Below the pieces are notes generated by a model. The model saw only the letters and a list, made by a program, of their open reading frames with translations, did not search any database and was not told the DNA's origin. A DNA stretch of 64,000 bases, taken from Oehlia diaphana. Lineage: Eukaryota > Glomeromycota > Glomeromycetes > Glomerales > Glomeraceae. Shown here piece by piece: positions 45,763 to 55,268 of the stretch. Each line of letters begins with the position of its first letter. Position 1 is the stretch's first letter. The stretch is taken from NCBI GenBank assembly GCA_003833135.1, contig QZLH01000369.1, forward strand, positions 1-64,000. Direction: 5' to 3'. Made by a program: the position numbers and the translations under genes.

Positions 45763-46884
45763 TTATTCGAATTTTTTCAAAGGATATAAGTTTTTCAAAA
45801 GATAGGGTTTCAGTACTTCGTTAGGAAGAATGGAGCGGACATAATTGAAGATTTTTCCCGACACGCAGGCCTTGTGCAAATCCCGTGGATCAAACTGAGG
45901 ATGTTTGATTAACTTCGTATACATTTGTCTAAGTTGTCTTTTCTCATCTTCTGTACGACAATTCATAAAACCGTAATCAGCCCATATAGGAGGGCTGAGA
46001 CGTACGGAATCGCCCAACGCATATTGCTTAAGGGAATAGACGCTAGGTCTAAATTGCTTGTATCCAAAAACCTCTATCCCGCACTTTGATAGCCAACTGC
46101 AGTCGCTACATTTTCTCTTTAACAAGTCCACTACTGACCCAGACACATAAGCATCATTGAATTCATCAATCGTGCAACCCTTTTGAACAATAAGTTCCTG
46201 GTACAGTTCACCCAACCTTTTTTCTTCTTCCTCTCCTAAGTGGTCTTGACTAACTTTACAAGTACAAAATCCAAAATCGATCCAAATGTCTTGTTCAATA
46301 TTCGGAATACATCCCGTGAGTATGATTAAGTAAAGAGCAAAAATTTTATGCTTCGATTCTGGAAGAGACTCAATGGGAACTGTTTGATCTTGTTCGGAAA
46401 GATATGGTTTAACAATTGCATAATATCTATCTGCAATAGATTTAGTAGATTTTTCACCTTCATATTTATGCAAACCCTGCAATACATGCTCATTTTTTAA
46501 AAACCATTTGTAGTATCCGCTAGTGAAACCTCCATCATCATATGTCTCTTTGATTTTAATTGATAATTCGCCATTTTCCCACCATGAATGGATTTGTGAC
46601 GCACTACAACCTATAATTGTTATAAGGCCAATGTACAAGCCTAGAAGCATCGTTTTATCCTGTTTTTGCATACAGTTGATAAAGCCGTATTCATATAGCA
46701 CCGCAATATTCGTGGGCATCAAATTTTCGTTAGCATTCTTAACAAGAATATCTGCAGATCTCGGGGGACAGTCAATCTTATGATTTGTGTAGTCTTTCTT
46801 TTGACAAAACGCGCTACAGTAATACCTTTTTTGGCATCTTGAACAATATTTAGTTGTAGGTTTTTTGCATATACTACATTCCAT
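45763..46884 (-). CDS. MYND zinc-finger protein with a triplicated module
   Basis: Single exon, 373 residues. The MYND finger is complete: C3, C6, C14, C17, C23, C27, H35, C39 (CSICKKPTTKYC, then CQKKDYTNHKIDC). MYND fingers bind proline-rich partner proteins (family knowledge). The rest contains three copies of a module: 61-110 (YEYGFINCMQ), 199-256 (WIDFGFCTCKVS) and 299-350 (WADYGFMNCRTE). Each has an aromatic/Asp-GF-x-x-C start, a helical LYxxLI stretch and, in copies 2 and 3, an A-x-V-S-G motif. I do not recognise the module. There is no SET domain. Confidence 0.85.
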   Translation of the reverse strand: MECSICKKPTTKYCSRCQKRYYCSAFCQKKDYTNHKIDCPPRSADILVKNANENLMPTNIAVLYEYGFINCMQKQDKTMLLGLYIGLITIIGCSASQIHSWWENGELSIKIKETYDDGGFTSGYYKWFLKNEHVLQGLHKYEGEKSTKSIADRYYAIVKPYLSEQDQTVPIESLPESKHKIFALYLIILTGCIPNIEQDIWIDFGFCTCKVSQDHLGEEEEKRLGELYQELIVQKGCTIDEFNDAYVSGSVVDLLKRKCSDCSWLSKCGIEVFGYKQFRPSVYSLKQYALGDSVRLSPPIWADYGFMNCRTEDEKRQLRQMYTKLIKHPQFDPRDLHKACVSGKIFNYVRSILPNEVLKPYLLKNLYPLKKFE

Positions 46885-47439
46885 TTTACAATATTCAGAA
46901 TTTAAAAAAAGGAAATGTTTTGGGAAGAAATTGTGCCTTGCTATATATATGTGAGAAAATTGTTATGTTGTGCTAAGTTACACAAATTGTGATTCAGATC
47001 ATGTGCTAATGAAGGCTAAAGACTGAAATTTTACTAACTGATCTGCCTCTAAATCTCATATTGAAAGATCAAATTTCTGAATTTTCGATTTTCGAACAGG
47101 TGTGATAAAAGGATTAAGATTCTCCACTAATTGTTTCGCGAAATAATGGTAGAATCACGTGATTTGAAGTAGGATGATGTCGTATACGAGGATGTCGTCA
47201 TTATTACCTAACCAAAAACTCCACCTAGAGACCTAGACGCAAAAATTAAATTAAATTTCCAAAGATAATTATCAATAGTATAGTCCAAATCAATAAACAT
47301 TTAGCATTCGTTTTACTTAAAACCCAAGATATATTTACAAGATTTTTGGAATCCCTAGGATCCGCGCCCAAAAAATTTACTGGTGAATAAAATAATGTCC
47401 AACTATTTTTATTTAAATAGGTTTAATTATCAATACAAA
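46885..47439. other. intergenic before the hAT remnant
   Basis: Promoter side of the MYND gene. Includes one TCACGTGATT palindrome (47156). Nothing coding seen. Confidence 0.6.
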
Positions 47440-48635
47440 GAAAGGAAATTATTGATAAACTTCAGCAAGTTACAGGGAAGTTCTCGTTAATGACTGATAT
47501 GTGGACTTCTACTGTAAATTGAGAAGCTTTTTTGGGACTGACTATTCACTACGTAGATTCTGATTGGAAACTGTAATTTCTTCTCGATATTATTCCTTTT
47601 GCAATTAGGCATTCTGGTGTGAATATCGCCCAAGAAATCATATGCGTCTTAGGAAAATTCACTATTTTTGACAGAATTATTGCACTCACGAATGATAACG
47701 ATTCTGCAATGCTAGCTTGTGGAAGAGAAATTGTGCTTTTGATGCCGATTTTTCTTTGATGACTTTTTCGCACTACCATTGTGCGGCACATGTACTAAAT
47801 CTAGGAGTGATAAAAGGGTTGGAAACAGTCAATAAATCCGTTATAAAAGCATGCAAAATAACAAGTATTATTAAGAATTCAACTCATTCACTTCGTGCCT
47901 TTTGTAATTTAAAAAATATCAAATACCTCAAGCCTATCTTGGATATTGAGACACGCTGGAATTCAAGTTATTATATGCTGAAATGCTTACTCTTTGTCCT
48001 GACGATGATGATCAATTGGATTGCAATTAATGTAAGTTAATGAAACGTATAGTTGTTTTTTGTTATTTTATAATATTGCTTTCCAATAGGACACTTTACT
48101 TCTCATTGAGCTTCTGGACAGAGCCACCAAATTATCTGCGACTTCATACCCAACATTTACCTAGAAATTCGGCTCCACTTACTCCAATTACTAAAAGAAA
48201 TCGACAATATTTCACATTACTTCAAAATAATGCAGTACCCATGGACGAAATGAAATTTTAACTTCAGAACTGGAAATGGAAATAGAAACAGAGTTAAGTC
48301 ATTATTTTGAACAATCAGTTGATGAAGAAGCTGAGCCTCTTTTGTGGTGGTAAGCTCATTTAAATGAGTTTCCAGTTTTAAGTAAGATGGCTCGAGACTA
48401 TCTAACAATACAAGCAATGGGCATTGCATCAGAGCAAGCATTTTCGATCACCAGAAATGTGATTATAAAGACTCAGAATCATTTATTACCAGAGCGAGAC
48501 GGCGAGGGCAAGTTTGCGTGCGAAAAGCTGGAAGAGGAAATGTACATACTCATTGAATATACAATTCCAGGGATTCTCACTTCCCGATCATATGTCTGGG
48601 CATTGGGATTTCCGTCTTGGATCAACTGTGGATAA
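47440..48635 (+). pseudogene. hAT-family transposase, broken
   Basis: Translation in shifting frames gives recognisable hAT blocks in order: LMTDMWTSTVN, FLGLTIHYVDSDW, DNDSAMLACGREI, HCAAHVLNLGVIKGL, DIETRWNSSYYMLKCL and the C-terminal dimerisation region (LLWW, then HLNEFPVLSKMARDYL and IASEQAFS). There are stops after STVN and DSDWKL, a frameshift near 47750, and further shifts between 48020 and 48360. The BED finger expected at the N-terminus is absent. Terminal inverted repeats were not found. Inactive. Confidence 0.85.
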
Positions 48636-49547
48636 GGGTTTGGTAAAAGTTCCTTAATTATGAAAATTTTATCCTTTAGCTATAAATAATTGAACGGTAA
48701 AATAAAACTTAATAATGGTACTATAAATAGCGAACAATTAACAGTAACAATAACAATAACTGATAACAATAACATTGTAAATAGCGAATATTAATAAATT
48801 TCATTCTTTAACTGTATATAGGTCAAATTGGGGTTCTGGGACAAAATTTCTGAATAGGTATACAAAAGTGTGTGACCTTCTGACCACTTTCTCAATATAT
48901 GAATTTTTGAAAACTTTATTAAACCTCAAATTAATTTACAAGACCAGGAAACATATCGAAATCCAATATTGAATTCAAGCTTAAAATCGAGCTAGGCTTA
49001 AATCCTGTTAACATACCTCCTTATCCAAATTTTAAATTTCCAAGATCATGATGTACACCATCTTTGTTAACGTGCTGGCCTCTTTTAATTCCAAATAATA
49101 TAACGAAAAAAGTATGCTATACTGCTTGTACTTGAAAAGAACCCTGAGCACTGAGAATTGAAGTGTCTGAGTGTGCTCGTGGTTTGACCAATCAAGCATA
49201 ATTAGCATACCATTTTTTTATGTTATCCTAGAGTTAATTCTAAAGCTAATTCATTAATATTATCAAAGAGAAAAATTTACACCTAAGGTGTAAAGTTTTC
49301 CTGTATTCGAAATCAAAGTTAAAAAGATATAGATCATGTTTTAGCTTACCATTAATTTCTTGATATACAGGAAACCATTTCTAGTGCCATTTTCATTTAC
49401 ACAAACATTAGGACAAAGGAGTCTCACCTCAGGTGTAAAAAATTTGGGCTAGGTGTAAATTTTTTAGTATACAAGATATATATGTTCCACTTCTAAGTCT
49501 CACCCTCTAAGTCTTCTAACCTATAAAGTCTAACCCTAATATGTCTT
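48636..49547. other. intergenic, no gene seen
   Basis: Spacer between the hAT remnant and the Cys/His ORFs. Two near-copies of a phrase built on TTACACC(T)AAGGTGTAAA occur (49275-49300, 49435-49462), perhaps an old inverted repeat. No ORF called. Confidence 0.5.
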
Positions 49548-49880
49548 CTAAATGATACCCAAAGCCTTATCCCAAAGCCTATCAACATACTGGGTCACAT
49601 AATAACTATTAGCATGCTTTCTACAAAGGCCGAGTTCAAAGCTAGTCAGCTTGCAACATACACTACAAAGAAAACGCTTTCTAGCTTTCCAATGTTCATG
49701 ACACCCTTCAGGCCGATGGCAGGTCCGTTCACAGACACCTTCAGTTCTGAGTAAATAGTTGTAAGAATATTCGCCTATCATAGTAACAAGAAATAAATAT
49801 TTTATTTTAAACAAAAGATTTAGTAATATTAATACAAGCACCAGGATAGCAACACTTTCACAATGAGTATACAAATTCAA
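49548..49880 (-). CDS. Cys/His-rich small protein, module copy 1
   Basis: The frame is 110 residues from the ATG at 49880. A hydrophobic N-terminal part (ILVLVLILLNLLFKIKYLFL) may be intron rather than protein, and a start at MIGEYSYN is possible. The C-terminal 70 residues carry an ordered Cys/His pattern: VCERTCHRPEGCHEHWK, LCSVC, GLCRKHA. It could bind two zinc ions. The same pattern recurs at 50468-50686. I do not recognise the module; small zinc-binding proteins of this style occur in large DNA viruses and transposons (inference). Confidence 0.5.
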   Translation of the reverse strand: MNLYTHCESVAILVLVLILLNLLFKIKYLFLVTMIGEYSYNYLLRTEGVCERTCHRPEGCHEHWKARKRFLCSVCCKLTSFELGLCRKHANSYYVTQYVDRLWDKALGII

Positions 49881-50297
49881 TTAGCTGAAACAAAGCCCAT
49901 CTTCTAGAAAATTGAGGAGGCATTAATAAACATAATCAAGGCAGAACTCTATTATAGAAGGCCAAAGGATGGCAAATTCATGCAAAATTATAAAGAGAGA
50001 GTTAAGAAATTACGCCAAGCAGAAGATCCTGAAGAATACGTATTAAAGTTAGCCCAAACTATATTCCCTAATAAAGATAAATATCATCAAATTATGGATG
50101 ACTACAAATCATATTATGGAAAAGATCCAAAGATTCTTAATTCCATTATGGAACTATATAAGTTATATTATAAATTAGCTAAGAATTATTTCGTTACAGA
50201 AGCCAAAATTAATGAGGAAGCAGAAGATTTCCTTAATTTGTTAATTGGTAAGCACCCACTGGGGAGGCAATTCTGTATCAAAGGGAATAACCATTAA
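49863..50297 (+). pseudogene. unrecognised charged ORF with an in-frame stop
   Basis: From the ATG at 49863 the frame reads MSIQIQLAETKPIF, a TAG, then continues in the same frame (KIEEALINIIKAELYY, YRRPKDGKF) to 50297. The uninterrupted part from 49980 is 105 residues and predicted mostly helical, rich in Lys/Glu/Tyr. No known domain. It overlaps the 5' end of the minus-strand Cys/His ORF, so at most one of the two is likely to be intact here. Confidence 0.45.
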
Positions 50298-50467
50298 TTC
50301 TTCTTGAACAAAGATCTTTCAGGACGTTTGAGCATATAATCATTATTATCAATTAGCCCAAAGGGGGCTGGGGCCTCCGGCTGAAATTTGCCAAAAAAAT
50401 TTTTATTAATATGGGTTTATTAAAGTAAATGACCATCATACAAGTAGGCATCACCATTATGACAAAC

Positions 50468-50686
50468 TTATTTGTTGTTTATCTCTTTTGAGATGACGAT
50501 AAATTTTTTTGGCATGCTTGGAGCAATAGCCCTTATAAGATAATGTTTATCGCATATTCTACATAGAGATTTTAGCATATTATTTGCATCCGATTTCCAG
50601 TGGAGCGAACATCCTGCCAAGTGGGTGCAGACTCGGCCACAAGCGCTCCCATTCCTTTTGATATGGGGACAGGTTATACAATCCAT
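50468..50686 (-). pseudogene. Cys/His-rich module copy 2, frameshifted
   Basis: 72-codon frame with CGRVCTHLAGCSLHWK and LCRIC, closely matching 49548-49880. After CDKHYL the open frame goes astray; the matching end (GYCSKHAKKIYRHLK) is in a neighbouring frame, so a frameshift is likely near 50530. An additional N-terminal pair (CITCPHIKRNGSAC) may belong to the same finger. Confidence 0.5.
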
Positions 50687-50829
50687 CTAAAGTATTTAGA
50701 TTATATTCTTTCTTCACCTCCATTATAAAAATCTGATTTCAAATTATGAAAAAATCCGAATTGAACTGTGGTGGAAAAAGTATATCATAAACGATCAATC
50801 ATATACAACAGCATACTACTTACATTACT

Positions 50830-51333
50830 ATGGATACACAAAAAACAGTACTCAATATTTTGTCAGACCGATGGATCAACCCAAAAGGAAAGCTATTCCG
50901 GAAGTTGATTCGTGAAGGTTATAAATATGCTGATAGACTTTCGGATTATTTAGAAGATATTGGGACTATGTATGTTGGTGAATTCGAATTGGACCCTTTA
51001 GTAGACTTCTACCACCCAGCTTTAATTCCACCTCTATCTATTTTAACGAGTAGAGCGGATATTCGTAAAAATTTTCCTATTAGTGTAGAATCTGCTGTTG
51101 TAGGAGGAATGAGTTTATTTACCCTGGAAAAAAATAAACGATCCTCACTTCAAAATCTAACCCGAATGAATCATTCCAGTGATAACTTGTTCACACTAAT
51201 AGGATTAACTTGGGAGCAAGAAGAGATGAAAACTTGGAGGAATGACGCGCTCATGAAATTCCCCCATCACCCAGATTTAGTCCTTTCAAAGCACAAACCA
51301 GGTGCTTTATACTCACCAAGACGAATGTTTTAG
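50830..51333 (+). CDS. unrecognised 167-residue ORF
   Basis: MDTQKTVLNILSDRWINPKG start, rich in hydrophobic and charged residues with good coding texture, no TM segment and no motif I can name. The frame stops at 51333, and the following DNA in other frames (MFIKMLLDTDEFVYSLGMA) looks like a continuation, so the gene may be frameshifted at its 3' end. It sits inside the island of transposon and virus-like remnants. Confidence 0.5.
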   Translation: MDTQKTVLNILSDRWINPKGKLFRKLIREGYKYADRLSDYLEDIGTMYVGEFELDPLVDFYHPALIPPLSILTSRADIRKNFPISVESAVVGGMSLFTLEKNKRSSLQNLTRMNHSSDNLFTLIGLTWEQEEMKTWRNDALMKFPHHPDLVLSKHKPGALYSPRRMF

Positions 51334-51567
51334 GGCCAGGACAAATACTAGCTCTAGCACGAATGTTTATTAAAATGTTATTAGATACAGATGAATTTGT
51401 TTATAGCCTTGGAATGGCAGTTCCATGACTATATATTTTTTTCGCTAATCATATATACCTGCAAAATTCAATTTTTTTTTATTAATACAAGATAAAAATA
51501 AATACAAAAGTTAGGGATATTACTCATGATACATGACGTCTAGGCTAATATACATGCAAATAGCCGA

Positions 51568-52646
51568 TTATTTTTTCGTTAGATACCCCTCTACTCTCGC
51601 CCTCTTCCTATCAGGTTCTTCCTCCGCACATGCCCTATCCTTTATTATCCCTACCACCACACTTAAAACCCTTTTCACACCATTACACAGCGTTTGATAT
51701 TCCGCTGACTTTTTATCCAAAGCATCTTCGGAAAATTCGATGCTTAACGGAAGCTTGCTTCCTTGTGAAATTCTTCCGGGAGTATAGAGCAGGAAGTGCC
51801 AGTCTCGAGCTGTTGTCACTATACCATAGAGATAATCGTAGTCATCCCCATCATCATTCCGCTTTCGCTTTCTCTTGTTCGTTTCATACGAACTCTCGAG
51901 CTGTTTGATATTCTGAGCGAAGCCTTCGATTACATTCCGCTGTGGTTTGTCCTCCGTAATGCAAATAAGGTTCTCGGCATCCTGACCGGAGGAAGAATAA
52001 AGTATGGCGTTAGTATGGCTAATATAACATATAAAAAAGTGCGAACATGCATCACTCACCTTGATCGAATAATCAACCCGCCCAGAGCTTTCTTCACCTA
52101 TTATTTCGTATTCAGGCCTCATACTTAATTCTTTCCCTGTGACATCCCTGGTTATATTTATTGCGGAATGAAGAATGGCCACAACGTACTCATTGCGCAT
52201 GGCTTCCAAGCTATCCACAACCAAAGTTCCGTGATTTTTCAGCCTGACTATTATTTCCGCCATACATTGCTTGAAATGCTCGTTAGTATACTCTATCTCA
52301 TACGACTGCAGTGAAAAAAGCGGGATAGTGCCGTACCATTGGAGTCAATACCGTATTTTGTTAACACCTCACTCAAACTCTTGTACGAGGAGAACGCACG
52401 CTTCGGCTTTTCTTTGAGGGTCTGGACCTCTTTTGCGAGAAGCGTTGCTGGACCACCTTTAAATCCATAACGCTCAAAGTCTTCTCTAGTCAAGTCGAGA
52501 AAGGAGAGACCGTTAATTTCTTCTTCCCGAAGAATGTCGAAGTGCTTTTTCTCGAGCTTTAGGTTCTGCTCTTTTAAAAAATCGATAAGGGTTTCTGTAT
52601 CCCAGTTCTCAACTAAGTAAGAGTCGTGTTCAGCTGTTGAGGTCAT
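51568..52646 (-). pseudogene. SAM domain + PD-(D/E)XK nuclease-like protein, probable frameshift
   Basis: The first part, 52337-52646, encodes a SAM domain (WDTETLIDFLKEQNLKL, then EEEINGLSFLDL). The second part continues with SYEIEYTNEHFKQCM and runs to 51568. An intron at 51982-52059 (GTGAGT..TCAG, 78 nt, no in-frame stop) separates GRVDYSIK from DAENLICITEDK. Together these give the D...(E)xK signature of PD-(D/E)XK nucleases (inference). Two basic stretches (NKRKRKR; DRKRARVEGY) look like nuclear signals. The join near 52310-52336 needs a one-base frame correction (IPLFSLQ is in the downstream frame), because splicing at GTACGG..TGCAG also gives a stop. The family is abundant in Rhizophagus (recalled). 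Confidence 0.7.
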
Positions 52647-52861
52647 AGCGCTTTTATATGGTTATTAGGCTCGGACAAAAAAATAGTGTTACTTTCCGGG
52701 TTTTTATGTAGCACAGGCATTGCATCATTACACGTGACCCGTTTCTCATGTACCGATAAAATAATAATACTTTATTTATGAAAAAAAAAAACGTTGGCCT
52801 ACAATACATAAAATTGCGACTATATCGCTACATGATAATGAAATATAGATAAAAAATCTAA

Positions 52862-53156
52862 CTACTGGGGGACCCCTTTGGGCTTTGGGACCGGGTATAT
52901 GTAGATGAGACCCTCTTCAATATGATCGATATTAAAATGCTTAGAAATCATATCATCTTGTTTCAACTCTTTTCCCGGCCCTTTTGGGTTATCCACGTAA
53001 AAGCTTAATCTCATCAGGAACCTGCTCATAAAGTGTTGCCATTCCTTTTTTAATAGTGGGTATGGCGTCTTTGACCAATGTTTGCCAGGCTATTTTGAAG
53101 ATTTCATCATCTGATTTATCATGAACTTTAAACCTGAAGTCAATAATATTGGCCAT
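52862..53156 (-). pseudogene. unrecognised ORF with one frameshift
   Basis: Starts MANIIDFRFKVHDKSDDEIF and reads to a stop after EIKLLRG. The next frame continues without a start as DNPKGPGKELKQDDM and FNIDHIEEGLIYIYPVP to 52862. A single-base change near 53000 would join them. About 98 residues in total. No known domain. The base composition is clearly richer in G+C than the flanks. Confidence 0.4.
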
Positions 53157-53252
53157 TTTTTTCGTTTCCTAAATACAGAGCCCATAGTGAGAAACTCGCT
53201 CGGTCTCAGAGGGACCCTCCCATACATACATAACTTCTGGCATATACATACC

Positions 53253-53426
53253 TTATTTTGCGTTATTTTCTCTGAGAAAGTTTTTTGCAGAAAGTTGGCA
53301 GAACTTCCACATACCTCTACATGCTTTATATCTTGCTGGGAAAAAGATAAGGAGGTATGAGGCGTAATTAGTATTATCGTCTGATGCCAAGAGTTCTTTG
53401 AAAGCACATGCAAATGGAATCTTCAT
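53253..53426 (-). CDS. unrecognised 57-residue ORF
   Basis: MKIPFACAFKELLASDDN start, ends LRENNAK. An alternative frame here is also open (53090-53413), so the choice is uncertain. Upstream of the ORF at 52862 on the same strand and probably part of the same decayed element. Confidence 0.25.
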   Translation of the reverse strand: MKIPFACAFKELLASDDNTNYASYLLIFFPARYKACRGMWKFCQLSAKNFLRENNAK

Positions 53427-53449
53427 ACCTTAGATCTACCTTGCAAGAC

Positions 53450-53990
53450 ATATAGTTGGCTTTACGCCTGGCGATCTCGAAAATGCGAGTCCCTCAGCCT
53501 TTCATAACATATGCTTTTGTCGGCACTATTAACTTATAGGGTAGGTCCTGTGTTGAAACTAGACCTTCTTTCACATTTTTTTCATGTTTGTTTGGGGAAA
53601 AAAATAAGAAAAGTAATTTCTTTTTCACTTGATATGTGAGAAATTTCCCTGTCGCACAGACCTGCCCGTGTGATCATTTATTTTGTCGCACAATTTGGCC
53701 GAAGGCGCAGTGCATGTCTCAGCAATTCTTCCGAGATGATGATCATTTCTCTGGACTAGCATTAATCGATCTGCTGGGATCGGAAATATCAAACATTTTA
53801 CTAACATCGCTTTTAAACAATTTTACAAGGTTTTCTAGTCCCTCCAATTTTTTCTCAAATACTTTGGTTAGCTCCTCCGGATCGCTAGGTAAATTATTGG
53901 ATAAAATCTTTTTCGCTTGGTCCCTCTGGGATCCTTTCGGCTTGGCGCTCGCTTTCCATTCTTACCTTCGGTACTGCGGAAGTTAGTCTA
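53450..53990 (-). pseudogene. decayed minus-strand coding remnants
   Basis: Short protein-like stretches in changing frames: PSDPEELTKVFEKKLEGL and LVKLFKSDVSKMFDI (coiled-coil-like) around 53780-53900, and KLIVPTKAYVMKG, FEIARRKANYMSC around 53445-53540. They are separated by stops. No family recognised. Confidence 0.3.
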
Positions 53991-54269
53991 ACTATTGGGA
54001 AGAAAAAATAAAATTGTGCAATATTTAGTTGATCACTGCTCCGGACTGGTTCGGGTTCCCAGATATTCGCACAGTTCGGGATAATCAAACACGCTATTCC
54101 TTTATATTCTTGACAGTGATAAAGCCAGTTGCCTTATCATATATGTGCTCATATTTGGCCGGATTGCATAATGGCAAATACTGCGTGGGATTATTAGTAG
54201 CCGATTATTTCTAGAAAAAAATATCCGGTTCAATTTTTCTCGGATCAGTATTAAAAATAAATATTAATA

Positions 54270-54860
54270 ATGAATATGCATCATACCCTAGAAATACCCG
54301 AGCTACTTGAAATTATTTTTGCCTTTCTTAGTACGTAGGAAAGATCTTTATAGGAGTTGCACCAGAGTGAACTGCCAATGGAAGACCGTGTCCTTGTATA
54401 TTATTCTGGAAAAAGAAAAGCAGAATTTATTAAGATTCCTGGCATTCGTGATAATATTATTTTTCACATATATGATAATCACCTCAATATTACTGAAATT
54501 GTTAACTATTGCAAGGTGAGTGAGATATGGAGAAATATTCTTAATCGATTATATGCAAAGACTATTTCTCTTTCTATGCTATATAATCATAAAGGTTTCT
54601 TAAATTCTTCTCGCTATGGTAGAAGACAACTACTTCATAATAAAAAACGACTTATATGTTATTTTACAAGTCGTCGTACACAATATTATTTAAAATATAA
54701 CCATGAAGTAAATGGGTACTATCAGGATATCTTATCCCAATATGATATAAGGGATGAATTTCTTAGACTGGCCAGGGTTTGCCGGTCCTATAACTTTATG
54801 TCAAATACTGAGAATGAATTTTGTAGACTAGCCAAGTCCTTCCGCTCTATTAGCTACTAA
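54270..54860 (+). pseudogene. F-box-like ORF broken by frameshifts
   Basis: Opens MNMHHTLEIPELLEIIFAFLS, the first half of an F-box, then hits a stop. The second half (KDLYRSCTRVNCQW) is in the +1 frame, and a third frame carries the body (VYYSGKRKAEFIKIPGI) to 54860. The body has a repeated C-terminal phrase (DEFLRLARVCRSYNF, NEFCRLAKSFRSI). At least two frameshifts. Probably a dead F-box gene. Confidence 0.5.
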
Positions 54861-54916
54861 CTGAATATTTATTGCGCTAGAAAAAAACTCGTAAGAAATA
54901 ACTGATTAATTATTTT

Positions 54917-55125
54917 TCACGAAGATTGTATTTCTTTTTCTGAATGAATATGAGAAATAAGGGACATTTCGTCTATATCACTTCTTAACATTTTTTCGAA
55001 ATCTTCGGGTGGCATAGCTTTATATAAATAATAGATTTCTCGGCAATTGTTTTAAGATTTTGATGTATTTTAGTTACATCACGTTCCAATGCTATAATAG
55101 ACTCTTTGATATTCACAATAGACTA
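54917..55125 (-). pseudogene. small coiled-coil-like ORF, frameshifted
   Basis: IVNIKESIIALERDVTKIHQ continues after a frame change as REIYYLYKAMPPEDFEKMLR to the stop at 54917. It lies directly downstream of the polymerase remnant on the same strand and may belong to the same element. Confidence 0.35.
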
Positions 55126-55268
55126 TTTCTTTTTTTTTTTCGAATCTGTGTAATGATTTTTAGAAACATTTTCTATATCCCAGGAAAAAATAACTGAATA
55201 TTTATTTCATCGGATAAAAAATCTAATAATAATTATGTAAACTCTGTAACTTGGCTGGTCCAAATCGC

